A stretch of DNA of 5,467 bases from Gammaproteobacteria bacterium (GCA_023150055.1 JAKLLP010000009.1:11742-17208), one strand, 5' to 3'; shown: positions 1 to 5,467, counted from the stretch's first letter. A program made the numbers and translations. The notes: generated by a model from the letters alone, not told the origin.

Positions 1-474
1 GAGGGCCTGGCGGCCTGGTCACAGGGCCTGCGCAACGTGCCGCGCAGCGCCGAGGTGGTGATCATCGATGCACCCGCGCGGGTGCACGGCACGGAGCTCA
101 CCAACATGGTCCGCCACGCCGAGACGGTCATCGTGCCAGTGCTGCCGTCCACCATCGATATCCAGGCGGCCTCGAAGTTTCTCGAGGCGCTGAAGACCGT
201 CGGGCGGGTCGAGCGGCGGGAGGTGCGCATCGCCCTGATCGCCAACCGCGTGCGGGAGAACACCCTGATTGCGGACGAGCTCGAGGAGTACCTCGATAAC
301 CTGCGCACGCCCTATGTGGCGAAGTTCCGCGAGGCGCAGAACTACATTCGCGCCTACACGCGCGGGGTCGGCATCTTCGAGTTGCCCGAGTACCTTGCCT
401 GGCCGGACTGGCAGCAGTGGGAGCCGCTCACCGAGTGGCTCGGGAGCCGGCGCAGCCGCCCCGCCGCGGCTTAG
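1..474 (+). CDS. ParA-like P-loop ATPase, C-terminal part (5' end outside the window)
   Basis: The frame is open from base 1 and ends at TAG 472-474, giving 157 residues of a longer protein. A GTG at 37 is only an internal codon, since the frame and the family similarity extend to the window edge. The segment VVIIDAPA, about 19-26 residues in, matches the Walker B/switch II strand of ParA/MinD ATPases (hydrophobic strand, Asp, then Pro). Next comes a strand plus VPVLPSTIDIQA, typical of orphan ParA-like proteins, then an IALIANRV strand corresponding to the nucleotide-base-contacting region, and a helical C-terminus rich in Trp and Glu. The deviant Walker A lysine motif should lie in the missing part, so ATP binding cannot be checked here. 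Such proteins position cargo or partition DNA, but no ParB partner or parS site is seen, and the lack of a partner in view argues against a specific role. The gene is convergent with hemY. Family call good; cellular role unknown. Confidence 0.85.
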   Translation, partial: EGLAAWSQGLRNVPRSAEVVIIDAPARVHGTELTNMVRHAETVIVPVLPSTIDIQAASKFLEALKTVGRVERREVRIALIANRVRENTLIADELEEYLDNLRTPYVAKFREAQNYIRAYTRGVGIFELPEYLAWPDWQQWEPLTEWLGSRRSRPAAA

Positions 475-517
475 CCTGGCGTTCCGCGGGTAACCTTCCA
501 GCCGTGACCGCCCTTGC

Positions 518-573
518 GGCGGGAGGTCTGCGCCGTCGCTCCCCGATACTCGCTTTGGGCGCAGACTCCCGCC
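518..573. terminator. Inverted repeat between convergent genes, putative bidirectional terminator
   Basis: The left arm at 518-534 and right arm at 558-573 are complementary over 16 pairs with a single bulged G (525 or 526); the loop is 23 bases. The structure begins 43 bases after the ParA-like stop and, read the other way, 27 bases after the hemY stop, so it is placed to end both transcripts. Neither side is followed by a T tract, so it is not a textbook intrinsic terminator. Rho-dependent ending, an RNA 3'-end stabilising hairpin, or a bidirectional roadblock are alternatives. Smaller hairpins compete with it: CCGCC/GGCGG at 508-512 with 518-522, and again at 569-573 with 578-582. Confidence 0.5.
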
Positions 574-600
574 TCCGGGCGGTGCGTCGGTGCCAGACTC

Positions 601-1851
601 CTAGCCGCGCCGCGCGGGAACCGCGGCAGTACCCTCGGGGCCACTCGACCTGGCGGGTGCCGGCTCGCCCCGGGGCTGCGGCCCGGCGCTCGCGGTCTGC
701 AGCGCCAGTCCGCGTTGAAACGCGCGGGTGGCGCCTTCGTTGTCACCGATCCGCTGCAGCAGATCGCCGAGCGCCGCACAGGTTTCAGCCGTCGGCCGCA
801 CCGCGAGACTCGTTTCGAGGTAACTGCGCGCTTTGCCCCAGAGCTGGTTGCGAAACGACAGCCGGCCGACTGCGAGCAGCAGGTCGGGGTCTTCCGGGCG
901 CTCCTTGAGAAAGGCCTCGGCGCTCTTGAGCTGGCGGCTGACGTCGGGCACCTGCAGCTGGCCGTAGAACTCGATCAGCGCGGGATCCCAGTGGTCGCGT
1001 AACGCCTTGCGCAGCTCGGCCTCGGCCACGGTCGCGGCACCACAACGGGTGAGCGCCTGGGCGCGCGCGAGCACGAGGGCGGGCTTGTGGCGCAGGCTCT
1101 TCGGAACGTCGTTCCAGACCTTGCCGATGCCGGTTTCGTCGAGGGCCGGGTCGGCGAGCAGGGCGACGAAGGTCTCCGTCGACCAGCGGTTGAGTTTCTC
1201 CGCGGGCAGTGCCGGCGCGGAGCGCAGCAGGGGCAGGAGTTCTGCCAGGGCGCGGAAGTCGTGCCGGTGCCAGTGCACGGCGGCGAGCAGGCGCAGCGCC
1301 TGGCTGTGTTTGGGGTTGTGTGCGCGGATGCGGTTGAGTGACTCGAGCGCGTCCTCGAACGCCTGGTCGTCCATCTGCATTTCGGCCTTGGCGAGCAGCA
1401 CCGCATCGGCCGCCGCCGGTTCCTGCTCGTAGGCAAGCTGCAGCCAGCCGTCGCGCCGCGCCGGATCATTCTGCTGATGGGCGAGACGGGCGGCGGCAAG
1501 GTAATTCATGAGGGGGGCGCCGCTGCGTCGGGCGCCGCGGGTGAGCAGCCGTTCGCCGCGGGCGAGCTTGCCCTGGGCGATGGCGATGTAGCCGCGCGTC
1601 GCCTGCCGTCCCGCCCAGCGCACGCGCGCCCGCGCGGTCGCTTCGCCGAGTTCGCGTGGCACACGCCACAGCCAGGCGATCGTGCGCACCAGGAGGTAAG
1701 CCGCGAGCAGGAGAAACAGCGCGACCGGCACGGACATCTCGACCACGTAGCCGAAGAAACTCACCAGCACGTAGCCGTTGTCCTGGAGCAGAAAATGACC
1801 GGCCAGTGCGCCCAGGGCCAGCGTCACGATGATGGCGAGCCCCACCGTCAT
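601..1851 (-). CDS. hemY: HemY, inner-membrane TPR protein of the haem gene cluster
   Basis: The protein has 416 residues, about the usual length for proteobacterial HemY. Two N-terminal membrane segments (about 4-22 and 41-62) flank a short loop with QDNGYVLVSF, a hallmark of the HemY N-terminal domain. The rest is helical and TPR-like: ALESLNRIRAHNP near 168-180 and ETCAALGDLLQRIGDNEGA near 356-374 show repeat patterns. The last 30 residues are Pro/Arg/Ser-rich and probably disordered. This HemY is unrelated to the protoporphyrinogen oxidase also called HemY in Bacillus; its role in haem synthesis is presumed from genetic linkage, not from a known reaction. The ATG (1851-1849) overlaps the hemX TGA by four bases, which fixes the start and suggests translational coupling; an AAGGA lies about 15 bases upstream, too far to be ideal. 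The frame stays open for 312 more codons upstream, but that part only shadows hemX. It ends at TAG 603-601. Confidence 0.93.
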   Translation of the reverse strand: MTVGLAIIVTLALGALAGHFLLQDNGYVLVSFFGYVVEMSVPVALFLLLAAYLLVRTIAWLWRVPRELGEATARARVRWAGRQATRGYIAIAQGKLARGERLLTRGARRSGAPLMNYLAAARLAHQQNDPARRDGWLQLAYEQEPAAADAVLLAKAEMQMDDQAFEDALESLNRIRAHNPKHSQALRLLAAVHWHRHDFRALAELLPLLRSAPALPAEKLNRWSTETFVALLADPALDETGIGKVWNDVPKSLRHKPALVLARAQALTRCGAATVAEAELRKALRDHWDPALIEFYGQLQVPDVSRQLKSAEAFLKERPEDPDLLLAVGRLSFRNQLWGKARSYLETSLAVRPTAETCAALGDLLQRIGDNEGATRAFQRGLALQTASAGPQPRGEPAPARSSGPEGTAAVPARRG

Positions 1852-2930
1852 GGCTGCAGTTCGCGTTCCTTGAGTCGCAGCAGTTCGGTGAGCGCGCCGG
1901 AGATGTCGGGGCGCGACTCGGGTGGGGCGTCTTTGGCCAGCTCGTCGACCAGCTCGAGCGCGCTCGCGCCCTCCGCCGTAGCTGTGTCGAAATAGCGCTC
2001 CAGCGCTTCGCGAACGTTCGCGAGCGAGGTCCGGTACACCGTGCCACTCCAGCCACTCCCGCGCAGCAGTGCGAGCCGCGCCATCTGCAGCTCCAGCTCG
2101 ACACCGCGCACCAGCGTCGCGACCGATTCTTCGCTGAGAAGCGTGGGTGCCGGCGTGTCGGTACGCCGCACGCTGAGGATGCTGCCGAGGGCTCTGCGCA
2201 ACTCGGCGAGGGCGCGCTCGGTGCCGGTCAGCTGCCCCTCGGGAGATCCACCCGGCCCGGACGCGAAGGCGTCGGGCGCCACCTGTCGCAGCGGCAGTTT
2301 CGGGATCTCGCCCGCCAGCGCGGTCAGCTTCAGGATCAGCCCCTCGGTGTCGACCCGCGGCACCGCCCGCAGGGCCGCGATATCGGCGGCAAGGAGCTTT
2401 CGTACCGGCAGGAGGCGCGGGTCGGCCGAATCGCGCAGGTGCTCGTCGGCGATGGTGAGCGCGGTCAGCGCGCCGGCGCTGTCGCCGGCGAAGGTTTCCT
2501 GTGCGATGGCGACACGCATGAAATATTCGGCCTGCTCGATGCGCCAGGACAGGCGCACGCGATCGGCGCCCGGCAGCCGCGCGATGGCCTCCTCGAGCTG
2601 CGCGATGCGTCCGGCGAGCGAGTCCTCGGCGGCGGTCCCGCTGCCGATGCGCTCGGCGAGCCGGTCGAGGTCTTCGCGCTCCCGCCTGATACGGTCTTCC
2701 AGCGTGTTGAGCCGGCGCTGCAGCCGGGCCGAGGTCTCCTCCGCGCGGCTGCGATCGGCCGCCACTTGCGAGCGACCGACATACCACTGGGCCGCCGTGC
2801 CGGCGAGGGCGAGCACTGCGATGAAAAGCGCGAGCCGGGGCGGCCGTGCGGCACCGGCCTTGCGCGGCGCCGGCTCCACGGCCGGCAGTGGTGGAGACTC
2901 AGCAGGTTTTTCAGTCTGTGCGTCACTCAT
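1848..2930 (-). CDS. hemX: HemX, membrane-anchored coiled-coil protein of the haem gene cluster
   Basis: From the ATG at 2930 the protein has 360 residues. A short Pro-rich cytoplasmic tail is followed by one membrane segment (about 32-51), a charged coiled coil (about 54-96), and a helical domain carrying the HemX signature: WRIEQAEYFMRVAIAQ near 129-144, then the pattern AD-x-x-L, DP-x-L-x-x-VR-x-x-LA and PRVDTEG near 161-197. Databases often label such proteins uroporphyrinogen-III C-methyltransferase. No SAM-binding methyltransferase motif is visible here, so that name should not be carried over. A GTG nine bases upstream (2939) would add three residues; I prefer ATG because neither has a clear Shine-Dalgarno and ATG gives the usual MS- N-terminus. 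The gene starts 42 bases after the algR stop and overlaps hemY by ATGA. The start codon lies inside an inverted repeat (2926-2955). hemC and hemD, which usually precede it, are absent. Confidence 0.92.
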   Translation of the reverse strand: MSDAQTEKPAESPPLPAVEPAPRKAGAARPPRLALFIAVLALAGTAAQWYVGRSQVAADRSRAEETSARLQRRLNTLEDRIRREREDLDRLAERIGSGTAAEDSLAGRIAQLEEAIARLPGADRVRLSWRIEQAEYFMRVAIAQETFAGDSAGALTALTIADEHLRDSADPRLLPVRKLLAADIAALRAVPRVDTEGLILKLTALAGEIPKLPLRQVAPDAFASGPGGSPEGQLTGTERALAELRRALGSILSVRRTDTPAPTLLSEESVATLVRGVELELQMARLALLRGSGWSGTVYRTSLANVREALERYFDTATAEGASALELVDELAKDAPPESRPDISGALTELLRLKERELQP

Positions 2931-2955
2931 GGCTGCCACGGCATTCTGCCATGAG
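2926..2955 (-). promoter_or_regulatory. Inverted repeat enclosing the hemX start codon
   Basis: Eight-base perfect arms CTCATGGC (2926-2933) and GCCATGAG (2948-2955) are separated by 14 bases. In the mRNA the hemX ATG (2930-2928) falls within the 3' arm and the alternative GTG (2939-2937) in the loop. A stem here would hide the start until a ribosome finishing algR 43 bases upstream opens it, which would couple HemX synthesis to AlgR translation. The repeat is seen directly; the regulatory role is inference, and the stem is only moderately stable. Confidence 0.35.
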
Positions 2956-2972
2956 CCGCCGATCGCGTCGCT

Positions 2973-3725
2973 TCAGGATTCCTGCAGCAGGCGGCGCTTG
3001 ACCTCGGCCACCAGCCGTCGGCTGACCGGCAGCGGTTCGGCGCGGTGGGCGACCCAGGCGACACAGTGGCCGTCGTCGGTCACCTCCAGCCGCTGCAGGT
3101 AGCGCTGGGCGACCAGCGTATTGCGGTGGATGCGGATGAACTCCGCGGGAAACTCGGTTTCCAGGTCCTTCAGCGTCTCGTCGGTGACTTCCTCGCCGTC
3201 GGCGAGGACCAGCGTGACGTATTTCTGGTCCGCCTGGAAACAGATGATTTCGGTGAGCGGCACCAGGCGCAGTCCGCGCGCCTTGCGCACGCAGATGTGC
3301 GTGCGCCGGCCAGCTGTCGGCGTAGCGGCGGCCAGCGCGTCCATGCCACGGCGGTCGATCCGCGCCGCCTGCTTCAGCGCCCGCTCGAGGCGCTCCCGGC
3401 GCACGGGCTTGACCACGTAGCCGATGGCCTGCGCGTCGAAGGCCTGGATGGCATAGTCGCTGTAGGCGGTGGTGAAAATGACCGCAGGCGGTTGCTCGAG
3501 CGTGGCGAGATGGCGCGCGACCTCTATGCCGTCCATGCCCGGCATGCGGATGTCGAGCAGGACCACGTCGGGATCCAGCTGCTGGCAGAGGTCGAGCGCC
3601 TGGCGGCCGTGGGTCGCCTCCCCGGCGATGGGCCACCCGCCGATGTCCTCCAGCAGCTGCCGCAGGCGCGCGCGGGCGGGCGGCTCGTCATCGACGATCA
3701 GCACGCTGCGCGGCGGTTGGCTCAT
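2973..3725 (-). CDS. algR: AlgR-type LytTR response regulator
   Basis: The 250-residue protein has two domains. The receiver (about 7-120) shows the acidic pair D12-D13 in VLIVDDEP, the phospho-acceptor D58 in VVLLDIRMPGMDG, the conserved Thr in FTTAYSDYA (T85/T86) and the K106-Pro switch in VVKPV. The C-terminal LytTR DNA-binding domain (about 140-247) shows KARGLRLVPLTEIICFQAD, KYVTL, and FIRIHRNTLVAQRYL near 196-210, as in AlgR and LytR. It is a transcription factor that binds DNA in the cytoplasm and is probably phosphorylated by the adjacent kinase. Pseudomonas AlgR controls alginate, type IV pili and rhamnolipid genes; targets here are unknown. Its ATG overlaps the kinase TGA (ATGA at 3725-3722), so the start is well fixed. 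The length matches the family. All phosphorylation residues are present, so phospho-dependent activity is expected. hemX rather than hemC follows. Confidence 0.95.
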   Translation of the reverse strand: MSQPPRSVLIVDDEPPARARLRQLLEDIGGWPIAGEATHGRQALDLCQQLDPDVVLLDIRMPGMDGIEVARHLATLEQPPAVIFTTAYSDYAIQAFDAQAIGYVVKPVRRERLERALKQAARIDRRGMDALAAATPTAGRRTHICVRKARGLRLVPLTEIICFQADQKYVTLVLADGEEVTDETLKDLETEFPAEFIRIHRNTLVAQRYLQRLEVTDDGHCVAWVAHRAEPLPVSRRLVAEVKRRLLQES

Positions 3726-4861
3726 CGGCCGTCCGTCCGGTACGGAAACATGAGCGTGACCCGGAATTCCGTCGGACCGCTCTCGACCTGCAGCCCGGCC
3801 GCCGCACCGAAGGCGAGTTGCAGCCGCTCGCCGATGTTGGCGAGGGCGATCCGGTTGCCGCTGCGCTCACCGCGGTCATCGACCGGCACGGGATTGACCA
3901 CCTGGACCTCCAGCCGGTCGCCGTCGCGGCGCCCGCGCACCTGGACGACACCGGGATCGGGCAGCCGCTCGATGCCGTGGTACACCGCGTTCTCGAGCAA
4001 AGGCTGCAGGGTGAGGCTCGGCAGTATGGCGTCGCCGGGCAGCGCCGCGATGTCCCACTCGACCCGCAACCGCTCGCCGAGCCGCTGCTGCTCCATGCGC
4101 TCATAGACGCGGGCGATCTCCAGTTCCTCGGTGAGCGTGATGCGCTGGCGGGCCTCGCTCAGCGAAGCCCGGAAGAGGTCCGCGAGGTCCTCCACGGCCT
4201 GCTCGGCGGCCGCCGGGTTACCGCGTATCAGGCTCGCGATGGTGTTCATGCTGTTGAACAGGAAATGCGGCCGGATGCGCGCCTGCAGGGCGTGTATCCG
4301 CGCCGTGGCTTCCCGGCGCACGTTGTCCTGCCACTGCGCGGAGACGTAGAAATAACGCAGCAGTCCGCAGGCGACGATGCCGCCTATGGCGAGATTGCGC
4401 GCCGCAAAGAACCAGTGATCGGCAGGCAGCCAGCCGTCCGCCGCCATTCCGGGTGCGATGAAATCAGTGGCCCAGTACAGGGCCTCGGAGACCAGCAGGA
4501 TATTGAGCATGACGGCAACCAGCGCAATCGCGGTGCCCTCACGCAGTGCGAGCCGCTCGATCCGCGGGCGCAGCACGCAGAGCACCGCGGCCGACGTGAG
4601 CGACAGCCACTGCAGCACCACCGAGGTCCGGCCGAGGTCGGTGAAGAAGCTGACCCACTGGCTCTGGCGGGCCAGCGCCATGACGATCGCGCCGAGCTCG
4701 GCGACCAGCACCACGCCGAGCACGGCGGCCGGCGCGCAGAGATCGGGAAGATAGTTGCAGGCGTCGGAGCGCGGCTTGTCCGGTGCGGCAGTCACCGGAG
4801 GCGTGGCGTCACTCGCCGCACCACTCTTCCACTGTACGGCGGGCCTCGAGACGAGCTGCAT
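3722..4861 (-). CDS. algZ: AlgZ/FimS-type membrane sensor histidine kinase (His_kinase/LytS family)
   Basis: From the ATG at 4861 the protein has 379 residues. The conserved segment NYLPDLC (36-42) is followed by four likely membrane helices (about 43-64, 80-97, 109-130, 151-173), with no large sensor domain outside. The kinase part has the phospho-acceptor motif RIRPHFLFNSMNTIASLI with H199, the N box LQPLLENAVYHG (N291), and a G box with IALANIGERL. Where most kinases have an Asp-rich D box, this protein reads VVNPVPVD (about 321-328), as I recall for the AlgZ clade. It presumably phosphorylates the AlgR encoded next, whose start overlaps its stop by ATGA. The start is uncertain: ATG 4861 overlaps the upstream DUF4124 gene by 53 bases and has only a weak GAAGAAA upstream; GTG 4795 (357 residues) starts 13 bases after that gene ends and still keeps NYLPDLC. 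The first 22 residues look unlike a conserved domain, so the shorter form may be the true one. Confidence 0.92.
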   Translation of the reverse strand: MQLVSRPAVQWKSGAASDATPPVTAAPDKPRSDACNYLPDLCAPAAVLGVVLVAELGAIVMALARQSQWVSFFTDLGRTSVVLQWLSLTSAAVLCVLRPRIERLALREGTAIALVAVMLNILLVSEALYWATDFIAPGMAADGWLPADHWFFAARNLAIGGIVACGLLRYFYVSAQWQDNVRREATARIHALQARIRPHFLFNSMNTIASLIRGNPAAAEQAVEDLADLFRASLSEARQRITLTEELEIARVYERMEQQRLGERLRVEWDIAALPGDAILPSLTLQPLLENAVYHGIERLPDPGVVQVRGRRDGDRLEVQVVNPVPVDDRGERSGNRIALANIGERLQLAFGAAAGLQVESGPTEFRVTLMFPYRTDGR

Positions 4862-5288
4862 CGATTTCTTCGTCGCTCAGGTAAATGCGCTGCCCGTCAG
4901 GGCCAGGCCGATAGAGGCGGTGGGCGCTCTCGGCCTTGGCCAGGCGCTCGCGCGCGGTGGCGCAGCCCTGTTCGCGTTCGCTGAGGACCTGCTGGCGGTC
5001 GGCGGCATCTGCGGCCGCATCCTCTGCCTGCTGCTCCTCGCGCAGGCCGGCGACATCGCGCGCCTCGGCACGGGACTTCGTCGCCGCGGCGATGGATTCG
5101 CCGTCCGTGAGCCGGTAACGGAGGTTCATCTCCTGCGCCGTCCCGGCCCCTTCGGGCGGGCGGTCCTGGTAGTGCGGCGTGCCGTCCTTGTCGATCCACA
5201 GGTACACGGTACCCTCGTCGGCCGCGCCGGCGAGCCCTGGCAGTGCGGCAGACAGGATGATGCCCATTACGGCGGCTGAGGCTTTCAT
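4809..5288 (-). CDS. Secreted DUF4124-domain protein
   Basis: The 159-residue protein begins with a signal peptide: Lys2, a hydrophobic stretch to about residue 19 and a likely cut after A22 or A23 (LAGAAD). The DUF4124 motif follows at about 26-46: VYLWIDKDGTPHYQDRPP, a short beta unit common in gammaproteobacterial periplasmic proteins. A charged helical or coiled-coil stretch (about 70-122) leads to RLYRPGPDGQRIYLSDEEI (about 124-142). Two cysteines, C109 and C157, could form a disulphide after export. The function of the family is not known. The ATG at 5288 is supported by GAGGG at 5301-5297 with an 8-base spacer. It is the first gene seen on the transcript and its end runs into the kinase gene, so it probably shares expression with AlgZ/AlgR. 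Whether it senses or modulates the kinase in the periplasm is only a possibility. Confidence 0.88.
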   Translation of the reverse strand: MKASAAVMGIILSAALPGLAGAADEGTVYLWIDKDGTPHYQDRPPEGAGTAQEMNLRYRLTDGESIAAATKSRAEARDVAGLREEQQAEDAAADAADRQQVLSEREQGCATARERLAKAESAHRLYRPGPDGQRIYLSDEEIDAARLEARRTVEEWCGE

Positions 5289-5296
5289 TGCATACG

Positions 5297-5301
5297 CCCT
5301 C
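5297..5301 (-). promoter_or_regulatory. Ribosome binding site of the DUF4124 gene
   Basis: GAGGG on the minus strand stands 8 bases before the ATG at 5288. It is the clearest Shine-Dalgarno in the window and supports both this start and the view that this gene is translated independently. The downstream genes lack comparable sites and seem to rely on coupling. Confidence 0.6.
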
Positions 5302-5356
5302 GCATGAGGACACCGGCGGCGATACAGGGGTGAGCAGAGGCCGGCGTCGGACGGTG

Positions 5357-5362
5357 ATTATG
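5357..5362 (-). promoter_or_regulatory. Possible sigma-70 -10 box (CATAAT) for the operon
   Basis: CATAAT on the minus strand differs from TATAAT at one position and stands out in a GC-rich region. Transcription would start near 5350, giving a leader of about 60 bases before the ATG at 5288. No convincing -35 hexamer is found 16-18 bases upstream; TTCAAA lies 22 bases away. An activator-dependent promoter, or a transcript coming from outside the window, is equally possible. Confidence 0.3.
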
Positions 5363-5428
5363 CCATTGCCGCCGACCGGCGGAGTTTGAACGCCGTCACG
5401 CAAAGAGCGCCAGGCCGCAGCAGGACCG

Positions 5429-5455
5429 GGCCCCCCGGCCTCGCGCCGGGGGGCC
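5429..5455. terminator. Very strong GC hairpin, possible terminator of a gene beyond the right edge
   Basis: Arms GGCCCCCCGGC (5429-5439) and GCCGGGGGGCC (5445-5455) pair over 11 bases around the 5-base loop CTCGC; two more G-C pairs follow beyond one mismatch. No T tract follows on either strand. If a minus-strand gene ends just beyond 5467, this would be its terminator and would separate it from the DUF4124 operon. If a plus-strand gene starts there, it would instead lie in its promoter or leader. The window ends too soon to decide. Confidence 0.4.
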
Positions 5456-5467
5456 GGGCCATCAGCC

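Noticed and set aside
1852..2787. Open frame extending hemY upstream to give a 728-residue protein
   Set aside because: The extra 312 codons lie in another frame of hemX, are Arg/Ala/Gly-rich without domain character, and hemY has a well-placed ATG at 1851 with a family-typical N-terminus.
1848..2930. HemX as an active uroporphyrinogen-III C-methyltransferase
   Set aside because: The sequence has a membrane anchor and coiled coil and shows no SAM-binding glycine motif; the enzyme name is a common database carry-over.
2923..2952. Nine-codon frame with ATG between algR and hemX as a leader peptide gene
   Set aside because: It has no Shine-Dalgarno and no run of a single amino acid suggestive of attenuation; it may still matter for re-initiation but does not support a gene call.
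2041..3102. Plus-strand frame of 353 codons opposite hemX
   Set aside because: Its product is Ser/Arg/Ala-rich and low in complexity, as expected opposite a GC-rich gene, and the minus-strand frame has clear HemX features.
3045..4106. Plus-strand frame of 353 codons opposite algR and the kinase gene
   Set aside because: It spans two well-supported genes on the other strand and shows no recognisable domain; long stop-free antisense frames are expected at this GC content.
3818..4984. Plus-strand frame of 388 codons opposite the kinase and DUF4124 genes
   Set aside because: It is rich in Arg, Gly, His and Gln with no motif, and lies opposite genes with intact catalytic and signal-peptide motifs.
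4897..5403. Minus-strand frame starting upstream of the DUF4124 gene
   Set aside because: It reads the same region in another frame with Arg/Gly-rich output, whereas the DUF4124 frame has a signal peptide, a domain motif and a ribosome binding site.

Overview
The window looks like part of the chromosome of a high-GC gammaproteobacterium. The composition is visibly GC-rich. The right four-fifths carries an AlgZ/AlgR two-component pair followed directly by hemX and hemY, an order known from Pseudomonas, the Xanthomonas group and purple-sulfur or Ectothiorhodospira relatives. I cannot name the genus. No insertion sequence, CRISPR array, tRNA, rRNA or phage gene is visible, and no stretch longer than 300 bases lacks a gene.

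Layout, left to right. (1) Positions 1-474, plus strand: the 3' part of a ParA-like P-loop ATPase; its N-terminus with the Walker A loop lies outside the window. (2) Positions 475-600: the gap between convergent genes, holding a long inverted repeat (518-534 with 558-573) that looks like a shared transcription end without a T tract. (3) Positions 601-5288, minus strand: five tightly packed genes in transcription order, namely a secreted DUF4124 protein (5288-4809), an AlgZ/FimS-type membrane histidine kinase (from 4861 or 4795 to 3722), an AlgR-type LytTR response regulator (3725-2973), HemX (2930-1848) and HemY (1851-601). Both the kinase/regulator and hemX/hemY junctions are 4-base ATGA stop/start overlaps, and the other spacings are short, so one transcript is likely. 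(4) Positions 5289-5467: a 179-base non-coding region with the ribosome binding site of the DUF4124 gene, a possible -10 box, small dyads and a very strong GC hairpin at 5429-5455.

How the genes work together. The kinase and regulator form a signalling pair; homologues in Pseudomonas control alginate, type IV pili and other surface traits. HemX and HemY are inner-membrane proteins of the haem gene cluster with no established enzymatic activity. In the classical arrangement hemC and hemD stand between algR and hemX. Here algR is followed by hemX after a gap of only 42 bases, so both haem enzyme genes are absent from this locus. That is the main departure from the expected order. The junction also carries an inverted repeat that would fold over the hemX start codon.

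I do not see a clearly new biological system. The points most worth following are the missing hemC-hemD, the hairpin at the hemX start, the degenerate ATP-binding motif of the kinase, the DUF4124 gene leading the operon, and the intergenic inverted repeats.
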